64,000 nt of DNA. Origin: Anisodus tanguticus (Eukaryota; Streptophyta; Magnoliopsida; Solanales; Solanaceae). The translations under genes were made by a program, and so were the position numbers. Positions within the stretch are counted from its first letter, which is position 1. Each line of letters starts with the position of its first letter. Shown here piece by piece: positions 37,393-49,533 of this stretch. Under the pieces are notes generated by a model. It saw only the letters and a list, made by a program, of their open reading frames with translations. It ran no database searches and had not been told where the DNA came from. The DNA lies in the NCBI GenBank assembly GCA_034509755.1, contig CM067553.1, positions 46,504,110 through 46,568,109 on the forward strand, read 5' to 3'.

Positions 37393-40300
37393 ATGTCGAA
37401 TCTATCACTGAAAATGTTGGTCGAGACAAACAAGTTGACTGGATCAAATTACCCTGACTGATTAAGAAATCTGCGATTGGTGGTAAGACTAGAAAGAATT
37501 GAGTATGTGTTAGACACAATATTCCCTACATTCCCTGCTGAAAACTCTGATGAGTATGCCCTGTTTGACAAGGTGGCTTATCAGAAACGTTTGAACGATG
37601 CTACCTTGGCAAAATGTATAATGTTGTCTTCCATGACTATGGAGTTACAAAGGCAACATGAAAACATGGGCCCCAACGAAATGCTAGAACACTTGAAGAG
37701 TCTCTATGAAAAACAGTCTCAAACAATGGAGTATGAATTGTTGAGAGACTCTTTCAAATGTAAGCTGAACGAAATGGGACAAATGTCAGCGCATGTTCTA
37801 AAGAAGGACTACACAGCTCCAAGAGGAGGCAAAGCACTAGGTGTTTCTACCTATACTGGACAAGGTATGTTTGTCATTGAAATAAATATGTCTATAAGTA
37901 ACTCTCATTGCTGGGTATTGGATACCGCTTGTGGCTCGCACATTTGTAGTAATGTGCAGGGTCTAATTAGCAGCAGAAAGGTTGGACCTTGGGAGGTAGA
38001 TCTGCGCGTTGGAAATGGAGCACGAGTAAATACTGAACGCGTGGGAACTTATAGACTAGATTTACCTTTAGACTTTTGTTTAGAACTAAATAATTGTTAT
38101 TTTGTTCCCTCATTAACGAGGAATATCATTTCTATCACAATGTTAGACATTGAGAGGTTTTCCTCATTTATTGTCAATGACAGTTATGTAATGTCTTTTA
38201 ATGGTTTTGTTTGTGAAAATGCTCCGCTTGTGGATGGATTATATATTTTAAACTGTAGTCGTGAAATTTTCAATGTGCAAAATAAACGAGCTAAGATAAG
38301 TAATCCAAGAAACCCCACCTACTTATGACACTGTAGACTTGGTCACATCAATGAATCAAGGATATCAAGATTAAGAAAGTTAGACTACCTGGAACCATTT
38401 GACTTGGAGTCCTATGGTAACTGTGAATCTTGCTTGAGAGGAAAGATGACCAACAATCCACTTTCTGGGAAAGGGGTGCGAGCCAAAGAGGTACTTGAGT
38501 TGGTCCATACTTATGTATGTGGACCATTTTCAACTCAAGCTAAGGGATACTTCCCTTACTTCATCACTTTTACAGACGATTTCACAAGGTTTGGGCATGT
38601 GTATCTTATGAAACATAAGTCCGAAGCCTTTGAGAAATTCAAGGAGTACAAGTCGAAGTAGAGAAGCAACTTGAAACAAGTATCAAGACACTTCGATCAG
38701 ATCGAGGAGGAGAATACTTAAGTAAAGAATTTCTGGATTATTTGAAGCTTTATGGAGTCCAATCACAATGGACACCTCCTGGAACGCCACAGATGAATGG
38801 TGTTGCTGAAAGGAGAAACTGAACCCTATTAGATATGATTAGATCCATGATGAGTTTCTCAGCTCTACCAACATACCTTTGGGGATATGCATTGCAAAGC
38901 TCAATTTATATTCTGAACAAGGTTCCTTCAAAGTTAGTAGAGAAAACTCCATATGAGATATGGAACGGCAAGAAGCCAACACTTAAACACATGCGACCCT
39001 GGGGGTGCCCTGCATATGTAAAGAAGATGCTTACTGACAAGTTGGAATCTAAAACTGAGAAATATTATTTTGTGGGATATCCGAAGGAAACTAAGGGATA
39101 ATACTTCTATCTACATGGAGAGCATAAGGTCATTGTTTCCAAAAATGCAACTTTTCTTGAAGAAGACTATGTCTACAAGGAACAGAGCTGCAATAAGATA
39201 GAACTTGAAGAAATTCAAGAACCACAAGATAACACAGAAGTTGAACCCTTGTCAAAAGATCTAGACAAGGATTCAGTGGGAGTATTTGGTGAAGATTGGG
39301 TACTTAGAGTACTCCCTTCAACCAATGGGAGTGGTGTGAGAGATAGTGCAGAAATACAAGGCTCTCATACACAACCAATGGAAGATGATACAATGATTGT
39401 GCATCATTCCATTCAGGAAATACATGAAAATTACATTCCTGAAAGCTCTCAAGGTGATGAATTGTCCAACACACAAAGACCTTCTCACAATCAGAATGCA
39501 ATAAACACTGAAATGCAGAACAATCAACTCCGTAGGACCACTAGGACTTATCGTCCACCTGAAAGACTTAATCTCCTTGTTGAAACACACAATGAGATAG
39601 ATATTCCTGATGACGATGAACCTACAACCTACATCGAAGCTATGTTAGACATTGATTCGCAGAGATGGCAAGAAGCCATGAAATCTGAGATGGACTCGAT
39701 CTGTATCAATCAAGTTTGGAACTTGGTTGATTTGCCAACATGGATTAGACCCATAGGATGCAAATGAGTCTTCAAGAAGAAGATTGATGCATATGGTAAG
39801 GTACAAACTTATAAGGCAAGATTGATGGCTAAAGCTTATAATCAACGGCTTGGGGTCGATTATGATGAAACATTTTCACCTGTTGCGAAGATTAAGTCCA
39901 TTCGGATTTTGATTGCAATAGCTGCATATTATGACTATGACATTTGGCAGATGGACATCAAAACTGTTTTCCTCAATGGTAATCTAGTTGAGGAGGTGTA
40001 TATGAAACAACCTGAGGGTTTTTCACTTGAGTCCAAACCAAATGATGTATGCAAGCTACAAAAGTTCATTTATGGGCTTAAGCAAGCTTCAAGGAGTTGA
40101 AATATTTGCATTGACAAAGTAGTCAAATCGTTTGACTTTGTTAGAAGCAAAGAAGATCCCTGCGTTTATAGTAAGCGCAATGAAAGGAGTATTGTCTTCA
40201 TTGTTATATATGTAGATGACATATTGATAATGAGAGATAATAAGACTCTCATGCAATCAGTCAAGGAATGGTTATCCAACACCTTCATGATGAAGGACTT

Positions 40301-41193
40301 GGGTGAAGCCTGCTACATTCTTGGAATTAGGATTTATAGAGATAGACCTAATAGATTGTTAGGGATGTCACAGTCCACATACATAGACAAAGTGCTAAGA
40401 CGATTCTCTATGGAATACTCCAAGAAGAGAAATCTTCCTATGGGTCAAGGGATCAAGTTATTAAAGAAGGATAGTCCTTCTACTATTGCAGAACTTGAAC
40501 GCATGAAAAGAATCCCATATGCTTCAACTATAGGATCTATCATGTATGCCATGACCTGTATGAGGCCAGATGTGGCCCATGCACTTAGTATGACTTGCAA
40601 ATTCCAAATGACTGCAGGGAAGAATACTCGGAAAGCGATCCAAGAGTATTCTTAAGTATCTTAGACGAACTAAAGAATATTTCTTAGTATATGGTGGACA
40701 AGAGAAGCTGGTATGTAATGGGTACACTGATGCTAGCTTCCAGACAAATCTTGACTTCAAATCTCAGTCTGGATATGCCTTCATTTTCAATGGCGGAATA
40801 GTGAGTTGGAAAAGTTCCAAGCAAGCTACAACTGCTGATTTGACAATAGAAGTTGAGTACATTGCTGGATCGGAAGCTGGGACAGAAATTGTCACGATAT
40901 CTGAGTTTCTGAAGGAACTAGGGGTTGTTCCAAGTGCCACTTGTCCAATAACGATTTATTGTGACAACGCTGGTGCGATTGCGCAAGCTAAGGAACCAAG
41001 ATCAACAAACAGAAACAAACATGTACCAAGGAAGTACCACATACTCAGGGAGATGGTGGAGACTGAAGAGATTAGATTAGACTATGTTCCCATATATGAT
41101 AATCTAGCTGACCCGTTTACTAAATCATTCAACACTAAACATAATGGTCATTTTGAAAACATGGGTATTAGATACATCGGAGATTGGCTCTAG
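37393..41193 (+). pseudogene. Copia gag-pol, inactivated
   Basis: Gag starts at 37393 (MSNLSLKMLVETNKLTGSNY) and meets TGA at 37459 where Trp is expected. Gag then runs to about 37800 and passes without a zinc knuckle into protease (WVLDTACGSHICS, near 37910). Next are the pre-integrase HCRLGHINESR (38326), integrase (VHTYVCGPFS, FTDDFTRFGHVYL, GVQSQWTPPGTPQMNGVAER), RT (DIWQMDIKTVFLNGN; IYVDDIL near 40210) and RNase H (WKSSKQATTADLTIEVEYIA; IYCDNAGAIAQAKEP), ending at 41193. Further stops lie near 38326, 38819, 39099, 39764 and 40097, with frameshifts near 38655 and 40640. The missing zinc knuckle suggests an internal deletion around 37800. Confidence 0.92.
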
Positions 41194-41196
41194 GCC

Positions 41197-41207
41197 AAGT
41201 GGGAGAT
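41197..41207 (+). promoter_or_regulatory. Polypurine tract
   Basis: CCAAGTGGGAGAT immediately before the 3' LTR is the purine-rich site expected to prime plus-strand synthesis. Confidence 0.75.
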
Positions 41208-42719
41208 TGAAAGTATGTATGTCCTAGAGACAATCACTATTAAGGACAAATGTACTTGAACACATTCGTATTATTAATAAGATTAATATTTATGGCATTT
41301 GCGATTATTAAATTATTATTTGATTGTTTATAATTATTCATTAATGTGCATTCCTTGAGCTTACATTGTCATTAATAGAGTGAGTTATTGATGATAGAGC
41401 GTGACTCTTAAAATAACCTCGACTAATGATCATCGAGAATGAGATATCGATGATATGTGATAAGTTGACATGTGGTCTGCATCACATTCTTAGATGATGT
41501 AGTATGTCTCACCTGCTACGAGTAATGGCTACTCGTGATGGACACATGGATACTTTGGAAGTATTTGTATACCCTGCTGATATACTGTTTGTTATACTTG
41601 TCTAAAGTATGATCAGCGTGTGGGAGATAAAAGTCCTTAGACTTGAGGTCAATACACTCCTTGTCTATAAAGTAATGTACTTTGATCCCGTCCTAAGCTC
41701 AAATGCCTTATAGGTTGAGATACGACTTGTATTGGGTACATTACGATGTGGATTAAAGGTGGTAGTTGAGCCAAAATTAGGATTCATTCCTCGAATGTAT
41801 ATTCGAGAGAACACTCGGATTCTCAGTGATATTAGGTTGACTAAGTCGTTGGCCAACGTAATAGACATATTTAGAATATGGCCTAGTCATCAACTAATAT
41901 AGATGAGATACAATAATTAAGCCATTTGGATAGACACTTGACAAATCCTAAGCTTGATCGGGTGTGTCGAGAATGAAATAATTTTATCTTACCACATAAA
42001 GGTTAAGTTTGTTGGATTCGCGTAAACGTACTTCACATGTTGAGTTCGTCTTGCGGCGCCGTCTAGGAGTTCCGCGTAGACCTTAATTTGATTAATGTCA
42101 ATATGAGAAGGCCTGTAGGGTCACACTATGTCGATTGTCCTTTCGATCTAAGGATGTATTGAGAGAGTAATTAAATATTCGATTTAGAATCGAGATATTT
42201 AAATGAATAATGATTATTTAATTAAGTCAAAATTAGACTTTGGATATAATTAAGAATGCGCGGAAAATAAATCGAGACAGTGCAGAAATACATCGAGCGC
42301 CGCAACGCATCTGCCTCAATTTTTGGGCCAGGCCCAAGGTCAAACCCTAATCCGGTTTGACCTATTTTTCACCTATAAATAGTGGCATTCTCTTCATTAT
42401 TCACACACCAATTTTAGATTATCATTCTAAGCCTTAGAGACATAGAATCAAAACTCTCTCGAACCTCTGCTGGATTTCCTAGCTTTCCGAAAAAGAAATA
42501 CATTGAATCTTGGAGCTTGCAATCGGAAGGGCAACCGAGTGTCAACCTTATAGTAGATAAAGATTCCAGATACTATAACCTGTAAGTATCATGCTTTATG
42601 TTACATGTTTGATTGTTGTATAACCATACCAGAAAACTTGTTGGGGTAAGTAAGAAACAAAAAAATTAAACTTCTGATATGCCTTAATTATGTGTTTTGA
42701 ACCCAACAAAAACCCTACA
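41208..42719 (+). repeat. 3' LTR of the complete copia element
   Basis: 1512 bases, TGAAAGTATG...AACCCTACA, matching the 5' LTR throughout, with TATAAATAG near 42375. The following AGAAG (42720-42724) is the right target duplication. Confidence 0.95.
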
Positions 42720-43322
42720 AGAAGAGCTTACTGGACAAGCGAAAGAGATGCCGAAAGAGCAGATGCTTTTATTTGAAACAAAAGCATTAGCTGAGACATA
42801 CCTCCCGCTAAAGAACACTATTGACAATGGGGTCCGGGAGGCCCTAAAAAAAGCGATAGTGCAAGAAAGAAAGGATCAAAACATCACGGGCCGCACGCAA
42901 AAGAAGAGAGAGGATAACCAGAATTGTATTGAGGCCGCAGCAGCAAGAAAACAACAAGAGCACGTCTTCCCAAACAAAGCAGCCTTCAGCAGGAGATGCA
43001 CTACAATGCCTCAGCTCTAGGAACAGGAAGGAACTGAGCGCCCCGGCAAATAAAGAACACCTAGAACAAAAATGGAAGCCTAAGCCTTCACATCCGAAAC
43101 AGAAAAATCATCAGTTGGAGAATATCTTCACAGAATTCATTAAACATTATGCAAAAGAAAATTGAAAAAAGTCCAGAAATCTTTGGGAAAAAGCAGAAAA
43201 ATTCTCTCTAAAATAAACAAACGCAGAATTTTCGAACATAACTTGGAAAAACAAGTGTTTTCTTATTCGAATTTGACCCAAAAAATATTGAAAACACGTC
43301 TAATAATCTAACAAGATTGTGC

Positions 43323-43690
43323 GTTGATACCACTTAATGAAAATAACAATCCAGAATCACAAGTTAAATCAATAGATATGATGAAGAACAGTATGGACAC
43401 TAACCGTGTTCCATTGCAAGAAACTAGTTGAAGGAGACGAGATAAGTCTGGATAATGCTCTTATTTATTTCTTCTCAGAGATCGGGTATAAAAGAAAAGT
43501 AACTTAGGGATCATATCCTTATATAATTTGTTTAGGTGTCCCTTTTCATAAAGTATGTGTCCATCAAACATACAATAAAAAAAGAATAATTGATATGTAT
43601 AAATATATTAATATATGAGTCCATAAATAGAAAATTACTACTAATATATTCATTAGTTTTCCCATATATTCACATGTCAAGTTAATAAAG
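43323..43690 (-). mobile_element. Possible LTR fragment with primer-site-like sequence
   Basis: On the minus strand a promoter-like region (TATATAAGG, TTTTATACCC) runs down to GTTATTTTCA and is followed by TTAAGTGGTATCAACGCACA. TGGTATCA is the start of a copia-type primer site. I found no second copy in the window, so this could be the 5' LTR of an element truncated by the later insertions, or chance. Confidence 0.35.
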
Positions 43691-43880
43691 AAGAAGAAAA
43701 AGCTTGACTATACAGGAGGCCTGGATCGACCTCCCCCACTGCCTTCTCAATCTAGCTCGTCGCACGGGATTTACTTAGTGTGGTTTACATCTTCTGTGTG
43801 GTTTACAAGCGATTGCACAGGGGCGGGTTTACCCAGTGCTCACCACAGAGTGTTCATCCGAAGGTCAGAGGTTGTGGCTA

Positions 43881-44027
43881 GTGGCGGAGTTCAGTGAAAA
43901 ATTACACTGCATATATAAAGTTAAAATTATCTTTTATATATTTAGTAGACGTTGAACCCTTTAGCTTCTTCATATGTTTACTTATTTATATTTTTGAACC
44001 CTTAGGTAAAAATCCTAGCTCCGCCAC
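43881..44027. mobile_element. MITE, GGCGGAGCT family, with perfect ends
   Basis: It begins GTGGCGGAG and ends CTCCGCCAC, a perfect 9-base inverted repeat, with AT-rich interior. Related copies are at 14773-14946 and 48981-49163. Confidence 0.75.
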
Positions 44028-44423
44028 TCACTGTAGCAGAAGCTACGGGAGAGACTGCGGCTTTAGTGGGGGTTCCAAAAAATATAACGTGAGCTTTTTT
44101 CGGTTGATGAAAATGTAACAACTCTTGTTAACATAGTCTTAACTTATGTTACTTCTTGACTTTCGTTTAAAAAATATTGGAGAAGTTTCTAACAAGAAGC
44201 AGGTAGTTTCCTTAGGTAGGTCACCTCCAAATATTAAATGGGTGGCTTTAAATATGAATGGGCTCTTTAAAGAGTATTTATATGGAGATTGCCGGCAACA
44301 TCTTTCTTGATTTTAATAGTAGGTGACTAAGAAGTTGCCTTGCAAATTGATAATTCTAAAATCTAAAGTGGTTCACATGCTGTGGTCCGGAGGGTTTGTG
44401 TCCCATAAGAAAAAAGACGTTGT

Positions 44424-44680
44424 GTCCTCGGGCATAGCTGAATGGTAAATGAGAAGAACTTAAAATCCAGCTGGAGGCCTGCAGCGTGGGTTCGAACCCT
44501 GATGGGAGCAATTTGCTCTCTTCTGGGTAGGACCTTGTAGGTGATATCAGTTGCTCTGTTTTCAAATCCTGGTCATTCAGGCACATCCCGCAATTTACTG
44601 GTAGTAGTGCTGAGGGACCGGGACTACTATCTCCAGCGTAAGCCGGGAAGCTGGATATCAAAACAAAAAGAAAAAGAAAG
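44424..44680 (+). mobile_element. tRNA-derived SINE with target duplication
   Basis: It has box A-like GGCATAGCTGAATGG, box B GGGTTCGAACCC and an A-rich tail (AAAACAAAAAGAAAAAG). It is flanked by an exact 10-base duplication AAGACGTTGT at 44414-44423 and 44681-44690. The intact boxes and perfect duplication suggest a fairly recent insertion. Confidence 0.88.
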
Positions 44681-44690
44681 AAGACGTTGT

Positions 44691-46499
44691 CAACCGCATT
44701 TGTCTCTATTGTCCATACCTGCAGTGAGGTTAATTCGGTAGCTGATTGATCGATTAATTGAGCGTTCAGTCAAGGGTCTCGTTTTGAATAATATATTAGT
44801 TTGTGTTTTAGTTTTTAGCATTTTCTTGTCAATATGTTGTTGAGGTTTCATTCCTTTGTCTGATTTTGAGTCAATAAACAATGATGTTCAAAATTTGTAT
44901 TTGGATTCTTATTTTACCGTCACTTATTTCACATCAAACGTCATTTTTTTTGTTTCTCATTCGATGTCTGGTACTCGTATTGGAGTTCGATTGATTCAAA
45001 TTCATGTCGAGTAATCTCACATTAGAAGACAAAACACTCTCTAATAATGGTGATTCCGTACATCAAACGTCATTTAAGTCTAAAAAAAAATGGTAATTGA
45101 GATGCATTCATAAGTTTTTACTCGAATTATCTATAGTAATAAACTTACATAAGAAGATATTTCTATATGAAGATCAGTCAAAAATCAAAACTATCCAAAA
45201 AAAGTGATAGTATCGTTACTTTGTTCCACAGGCGTATATATAACTCCCATTATATATAATCAACTCCTCTTTATCCTATGGTAATAAAAATTTCATTAAA
45301 ATACTATAATTACTAATTACACTCTAGTCAATATTGCTATACTTTAAAAAATAATTAATGTTAAGAATAAAAAATAAAAAAACCTTACTTAATTCTATCT
45401 TGATTTTGTAAATTGATAATTAATATTTTCAGATGGATATTTTTAATAACGTAGACAATTAATATGAGACGGGGAGTATTATTATTACTCCCCAGATCGC
45501 GTGTAATGCATGAATAGAAAAACAGAAGCTTTTTTGAGTTGCAAACAAAAAAAAACGAGGCACTTGTAAGTCATTCTCATTTAACATTTAGATCATTACA
45601 ATTTGCTGAATCCAATATGTATATACATCATTTACTTTTCCAGAATAAATCTATTTTGGAGGTACTGCATTAGGAGAAGTTCTAAAAAGAACTTATAAGA
45701 GGGACAAACTCCTCCGAGCCACAAGAAAATGTTAGTCTTAATTTTTTATTGGCTCCGTTCCAAAAAAAGTGTTTCTTTCTATATTAAATAAGTTTTCAAA
45801 TTGTAAAATTCTACATGACAAGTTTACGATCATAAAATTTAAAAGATTATATATATTTTTAATTTAAAACTATAAATTTAATTTTTTTTATTTCTTAAAT
45901 TTTATATTCAATTAAATTAAAACATTTAAATTGAAACGGATGGAGTAATTATTAATTTCCACAAAAGTACTTTACAATATGTATTTTTGCTCCAGTTAAA
46001 TTACACTTTCCTTATAGTCTTATACTGCATCTTTACATAGTAAAAACAAAAAGATACGTATGTAATGATTGGGACATTTCACCGACCAAAATTTGGCGCA
46101 AAATATGTGCTGACCCACCGTAATGGCGGCGGCGCGTTGACACCCAAATTTCGCAAATATAAACCCTAACCAAAAGCATATTATTCTTAAATTATTTATA
46201 TTTTTATTTTATTTTATATGCACCTTAATAAATATAAATTGAAAATAATTTTTTATATTTAAATTATAATTTCTCAATTAAATATTTATTTTATTTATGT
46301 ATTATCTGCATTAATGATAAAATTTTATTAAAAATAAAATAGAAATAAAATAATTAATTGTGACTTAATTTTTTAAAATTATAATTAATTTGAGATGATT
46401 ATTTTTAATAAATACGATATTAATTTGAGAGATAGGGAGTATTATATTATTTATAGTAGGTATTAATAATATCAGTTTCATATTTAGTACTTAATTAAT
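44691..46499. other. Intergenic AT-rich region
   Basis: No gene seen. 45751-45945 is a MITE. 46080-46175 is a GC-richer patch (GTAATGGCGGCGGCGCGTTG) in otherwise AT-rich DNA upstream of the DUF4378 gene and may belong to its promoter. Confidence 0.4.
45751..45945. mobile_element. Stowaway-like MITE
   Basis: The left end is GGCTCCGTTCCAAAAAAAGT and the right end reads TTGAAACGGATGGAG then TA. The ends are inverted and the interior is AT-rich. Confidence 0.55.
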
Positions 46500-46818
46500 T
46501 TCCAGCTGTTCTTCTTGATCACTCATTTTTTCTCTCAAATTTTCTGCCCAACTTTTTAAACTAATATACTCTTACACAAATTCCGATAAGCTCATTTTTT
46601 TACATTCAATTTTCCTGGAATTTGATCCATTTATTTTTTCCAGTTTTATTGGAGGTGGGGTTGTTCTGTTCTTGCTTGAATTTCAATTTGTAATAATTGA
46701 TTGTAGTAATCATTATGGAATAAAAGTATTTGATGGCTGCTGTTATATTGATTATTATATCAATTTTATTGAGTATACATCATCAATTACAAGGAGGAGA
46801 AGATTATATCCAATAAAG
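46500..46818 (+). other. Probable 5' UTR exon of the DUF4378 gene
   Basis: A T-rich leader ends at ATATCCAATAAAG followed by GTAGCATC, a good donor at 46819. The next coding sequence is about 2.7 kb downstream. No conserved coding sequence is recognisable here, so it is proposed as non-coding or as an exon with a short N-terminal piece. The left limit is arbitrary. Confidence 0.4.
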
Positions 46819-47655
46819 GTAGCATCTTTTTTCTGGATTCTTGACATTCTTGGATTTTCCTTTCTTTTTTTCTTTTTTTTTTTGTATTTTTTGGGTTTTG
46901 TCACTATGTTTTGTGTTGTGGGTCTGTAAGTAGTAGTAGTAAGTAATTGTGTGAAATGAATGAGCCATCTATCGGAAACAACCTCTGTCCCACAAAGTAG
47001 TGCTAAGGTCTGCTTACATACTACGCTACCCAGACCCCACTTTGTGGGATTATACTCGGTATGTTGTTGTTTGTATTTGCTAGTTATAGTAATTGTGAGA
47101 ATTGATGATGATATGAAATGAGCTTAAATGAAACCCCAACTTGTTTGGGACTGAGGTATAGTTGTTGTATAGTAATTGTGGGAATTCCAGCTATGTGAGC
47201 TTTGCCAAAAGAAAAAAAAAGGTAGCATTTTTAGTTTATGGGTTTTTGATATTCTTGGATTTTTTGGGTTTTTGTCACTATGTTTTGTGTTGTGTGTCTG
47301 TAAGTAGTAGTAAGTAATTGTGTGAAATGAATCAGCTTGGTTTTTCCTAGTTATAGTTATTGTGACGATGATATGAAATGAGCTTAAATGTAAAAGTCGG
47401 GATTCATATAGCTGACTCCAATTTGTTTGGAACTGAGGTATAGTTGTTGTTGTATAGTAATTGTGAGAATTCTAGCTATGTGAGCTTTGCAAAACTAATT
47501 AGTCTTAAGCTCAAATAAAAGGTAGCATCTTCAGTTTCTGGGATTTTGATATTCTTGGATTTTTTGGGTTTTGTTACTGTGTTTTCTGTTGTGGGTCTGT
47601 AAGTGATAAGTAATTATGTGAATTCCGCTTATGCAAGCTTTGTAAAACATAATCA
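46819..47655 (+). repeat. Threefold ~300-bp tandem duplication starting at a donor site
   Basis: Units begin AAGGTAGCATC at 46816, AAGGTAGCATT at 47219 and AAAGGTAGCATC at 47518. Each continues with TTGGATTTTTTGGGTTTTGT-type sequence and GGTCTGTAAGTAGTAG, GTGAAATGAATCAGC and AGCTATGTGAGCTTTGC in order. Units 1 and 2 are about 300 bases once the TS-SINE insertion in unit 1 is discounted; unit 3 is shorter. Confidence 0.85.
46964..47075 (+). mobile_element. TS-SINE-type fragment
   Basis: CTATCGGAAACAACCTCTG, AAGGTCTGCTTACATACTAC, CAGACCCCACTTTGTGGGAT and GGTATGTTGTTGTTTG are the TS-SINE/RTE tail. It is present only in the first of three tandem units, so it arrived after the duplication. Confidence 0.75.
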
Positions 47656-48870
47656 GCTCAAGTTCAAATAAAAGAAGATAGTTGCGGTAGGTTGACTGCT
47701 GGCGTAAAATTAGTTTAATTAGGACGAATCCTTTGAATATATGTAAACAATATTGAGGCATAGTTGGGTCTTCTGAATATCCATAAAATTCATATAAATT
47801 GGAACTGCGGCATAGTTGAGTCTTTTGAATATAGAGAAAATTCCTTTAACCGATCTCGATTAATTTGGAATTCTGGCCTATTTGATTGAGAGTGATGATG
47901 GGGAATGATTCTGTTGGGATTTGAGTTGACTTTGTGTTTTAGTTAATCATATTAATTTGCTTTCTTTTATGATGGCTCTGAATTGGACTTTCTCAGTGTT
48001 GGGATTTATACTTTATTCATAATGATGATGTTTAATAACCATGGTCGGCTGCTTTTTAGCTTTTGGAGAACATATTTGACTATGTGTCTCTACTTCATTT
48101 ACACTTGTGAATTGTTATGTTTGAAGGTATACTATGTTCATTTCTTTCGCTAAAGTAGCAAAGAACATGTATTTTCCATATCTCAAATTTTTTCTCATTT
48201 TCTGTAAATTAAGATTCACATGTAAAGCTTTCTCATCTGTGTGATTTAGATTGAACTAAGGCCCCCCCTTCTTCTTTTCTTGGCAGCTATTGTATTGATA
48301 TAAATTTAGCTGCTTTTTGTCTTTTAGATGAATAGAATCAGTGGTAACTGGTATGTACTTAAAGTTTGAAGCTTTTGTTATTATTTCTTTTTTCCCTAAT
48401 TCAACCTAATGGTCCTGTTTAGGATTGTGCATGATAATTTGCAATTTTCTACTTTTCTAGTTTAAGTTTGGTCTCTGATTTTGTTCATGCATTGCTTGTT
48501 TTGCGCATAGGGATTTATCTATGTTTGTGTTTAAGAAGCATTGAATTAAGAACCATCATTTAATACTTCTTTGTTTATTTTAGATAAATGCTTTTATTAT
48601 TGTAGGCATTATTTTTCTGCAGTTGAGAACAGAGCAAAATGATAGGTTCTTGACAGCAATCCATGCGCTCCGGGATGTTTGGAATTACGATTCTCTATTT
48701 CTTTAATATCAGTGAACATATTCTTATCTCTGACATACTGGCATGTCATTCATGTTTATTCCATATATCTATTCAGATCTGTTATAAAGTAGTCAGTGTG
48801 TTACAATGTCTTCAGAGTTGGTATTAGATTTTAGTATTTAGTCATCCCTTTAGATTGTTATTAGACTTAG

Positions 48871-49325
48871 GGTGTGTTTGGTATGTAAGTAGAAAATTCT
48901 TATATAATCTACGCAAATACTATGGGAGGGTGGGTAGTGGGGATGGGGAATATGAGGGTGGAGGTAGGGGTGAGAATTCAGTGTCGGAGCTAGAAATTTT
49001 ACTAAGGGGTATCAAAATATAAAAGGTATACACACATAGAAAATAAGGGAAGTCAACATATAGTATTTATACATAAAATCAAAATTTTGACCGAGCTAAA
49101 TAGTGTAATTTTCCGGGGAAGGGGTGTCAATTAATACCCCTTAGCATAAGGAGGCTCTGCCACAGGGTGAGATGTGTTGGAGGGGCGGGAAAAGAAAATC
49201 AATGTGGAATGACACTTGCAAAACTTGTTTTCCCTACTTCCATTAGGGAAGTCATTTTCCTCATTTTTGAGGAACTTGTTTTCCTAGAGGAAATGTTTTC
49301 CGAAAATTTGACCAACCAAACATGA
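48871..49325. repeat. Dispersed Solanaceae-type repeat with nested MITE
   Basis: It begins GGGTGTGTTTGGTATGTAAG and ends with TTTTCCGAAAATTTGACC, CAAACATGAGAAAGTTGG. Similar pieces are at about 13260 and 16106. A GGCGGAGCT-family MITE (GTGTCGGAGCTAG to GAGGCTCTGCCAC, 48981-49163) is inserted in it. The block lies in the large first intron of the DUF4378 gene. Confidence 0.55.
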
Positions 49326-49533
49326 GAAAGTTGGAAAACATTTTTTGTATTCTATTGTCATCAAGTCATGGCTATACCTCTTCTTTTACTATTGCTTTCT
49401 TAAAAAATCATGATTAGCATTGGTTTTGCTCTTGTAGACAGAACGGTTAATTTGGAAAACTAACACATTATTCATCATATCTGCACAGCGCCTGGTTTAA
49501 TCAACCAGACTAGTTAAAGAGCTGTTGAAACAG

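Larger units (their letters stand above)
34309..42719 (+). mobile_element. Complete but inactivated Ty1/copia LTR retrotransposon (8.4 kb)
   Basis: It has both LTRs (34309-35829, 41208-42719), a primer binding site (35831), a polypurine tract (41197-41207) and 5-base target duplications AGAAG. The long leader (35845-37392) contains GC-rich hairpin repeats. Coding order is gag, protease, integrase, RT and RNase H on the plus strand. Stops and frameshifts in gag-pol make it non-autonomous. Confidence 0.95.
34263..43020 (+). pseudogene. Uncharacterised 113-codon reading frame split by a copia insertion
   Basis: An ATG at 34263 opens a frame (MGVKNGFRLFLFEKEE) that meets the copia element at 34309. 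It resumes at 42725, after the target duplication, as LTGQAKEMPKEQMLLFETKA and continues to a stop at 43020. Removing the element and one duplication leaves 342 bases with no internal stop. The product is rich in Lys, Glu and Gln (KKAIVQERKD, AAAARKQQEH). I do not recognise a family. It may be a chance frame, part of an older element or a disrupted gene. Confidence 0.3.

Noticed and set aside
42697..43020. Frame starting upstream of 42725 as an independent gene
   Set aside because: The first bases lie in the copia LTR. The only sensible start is across the insertion at 34263, as reported separately.
44356..44661. Open frame on the minus strand across the SINE
   Set aside because: It coincides with a tRNA-derived SINE with clear boxes and target duplications, so the frame is incidental.
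47531..47761. Minus-strand open frame in the DUF4378 gene intron
   Set aside because: It falls in the tandem duplicated intron sequence and has no homology I recognise.
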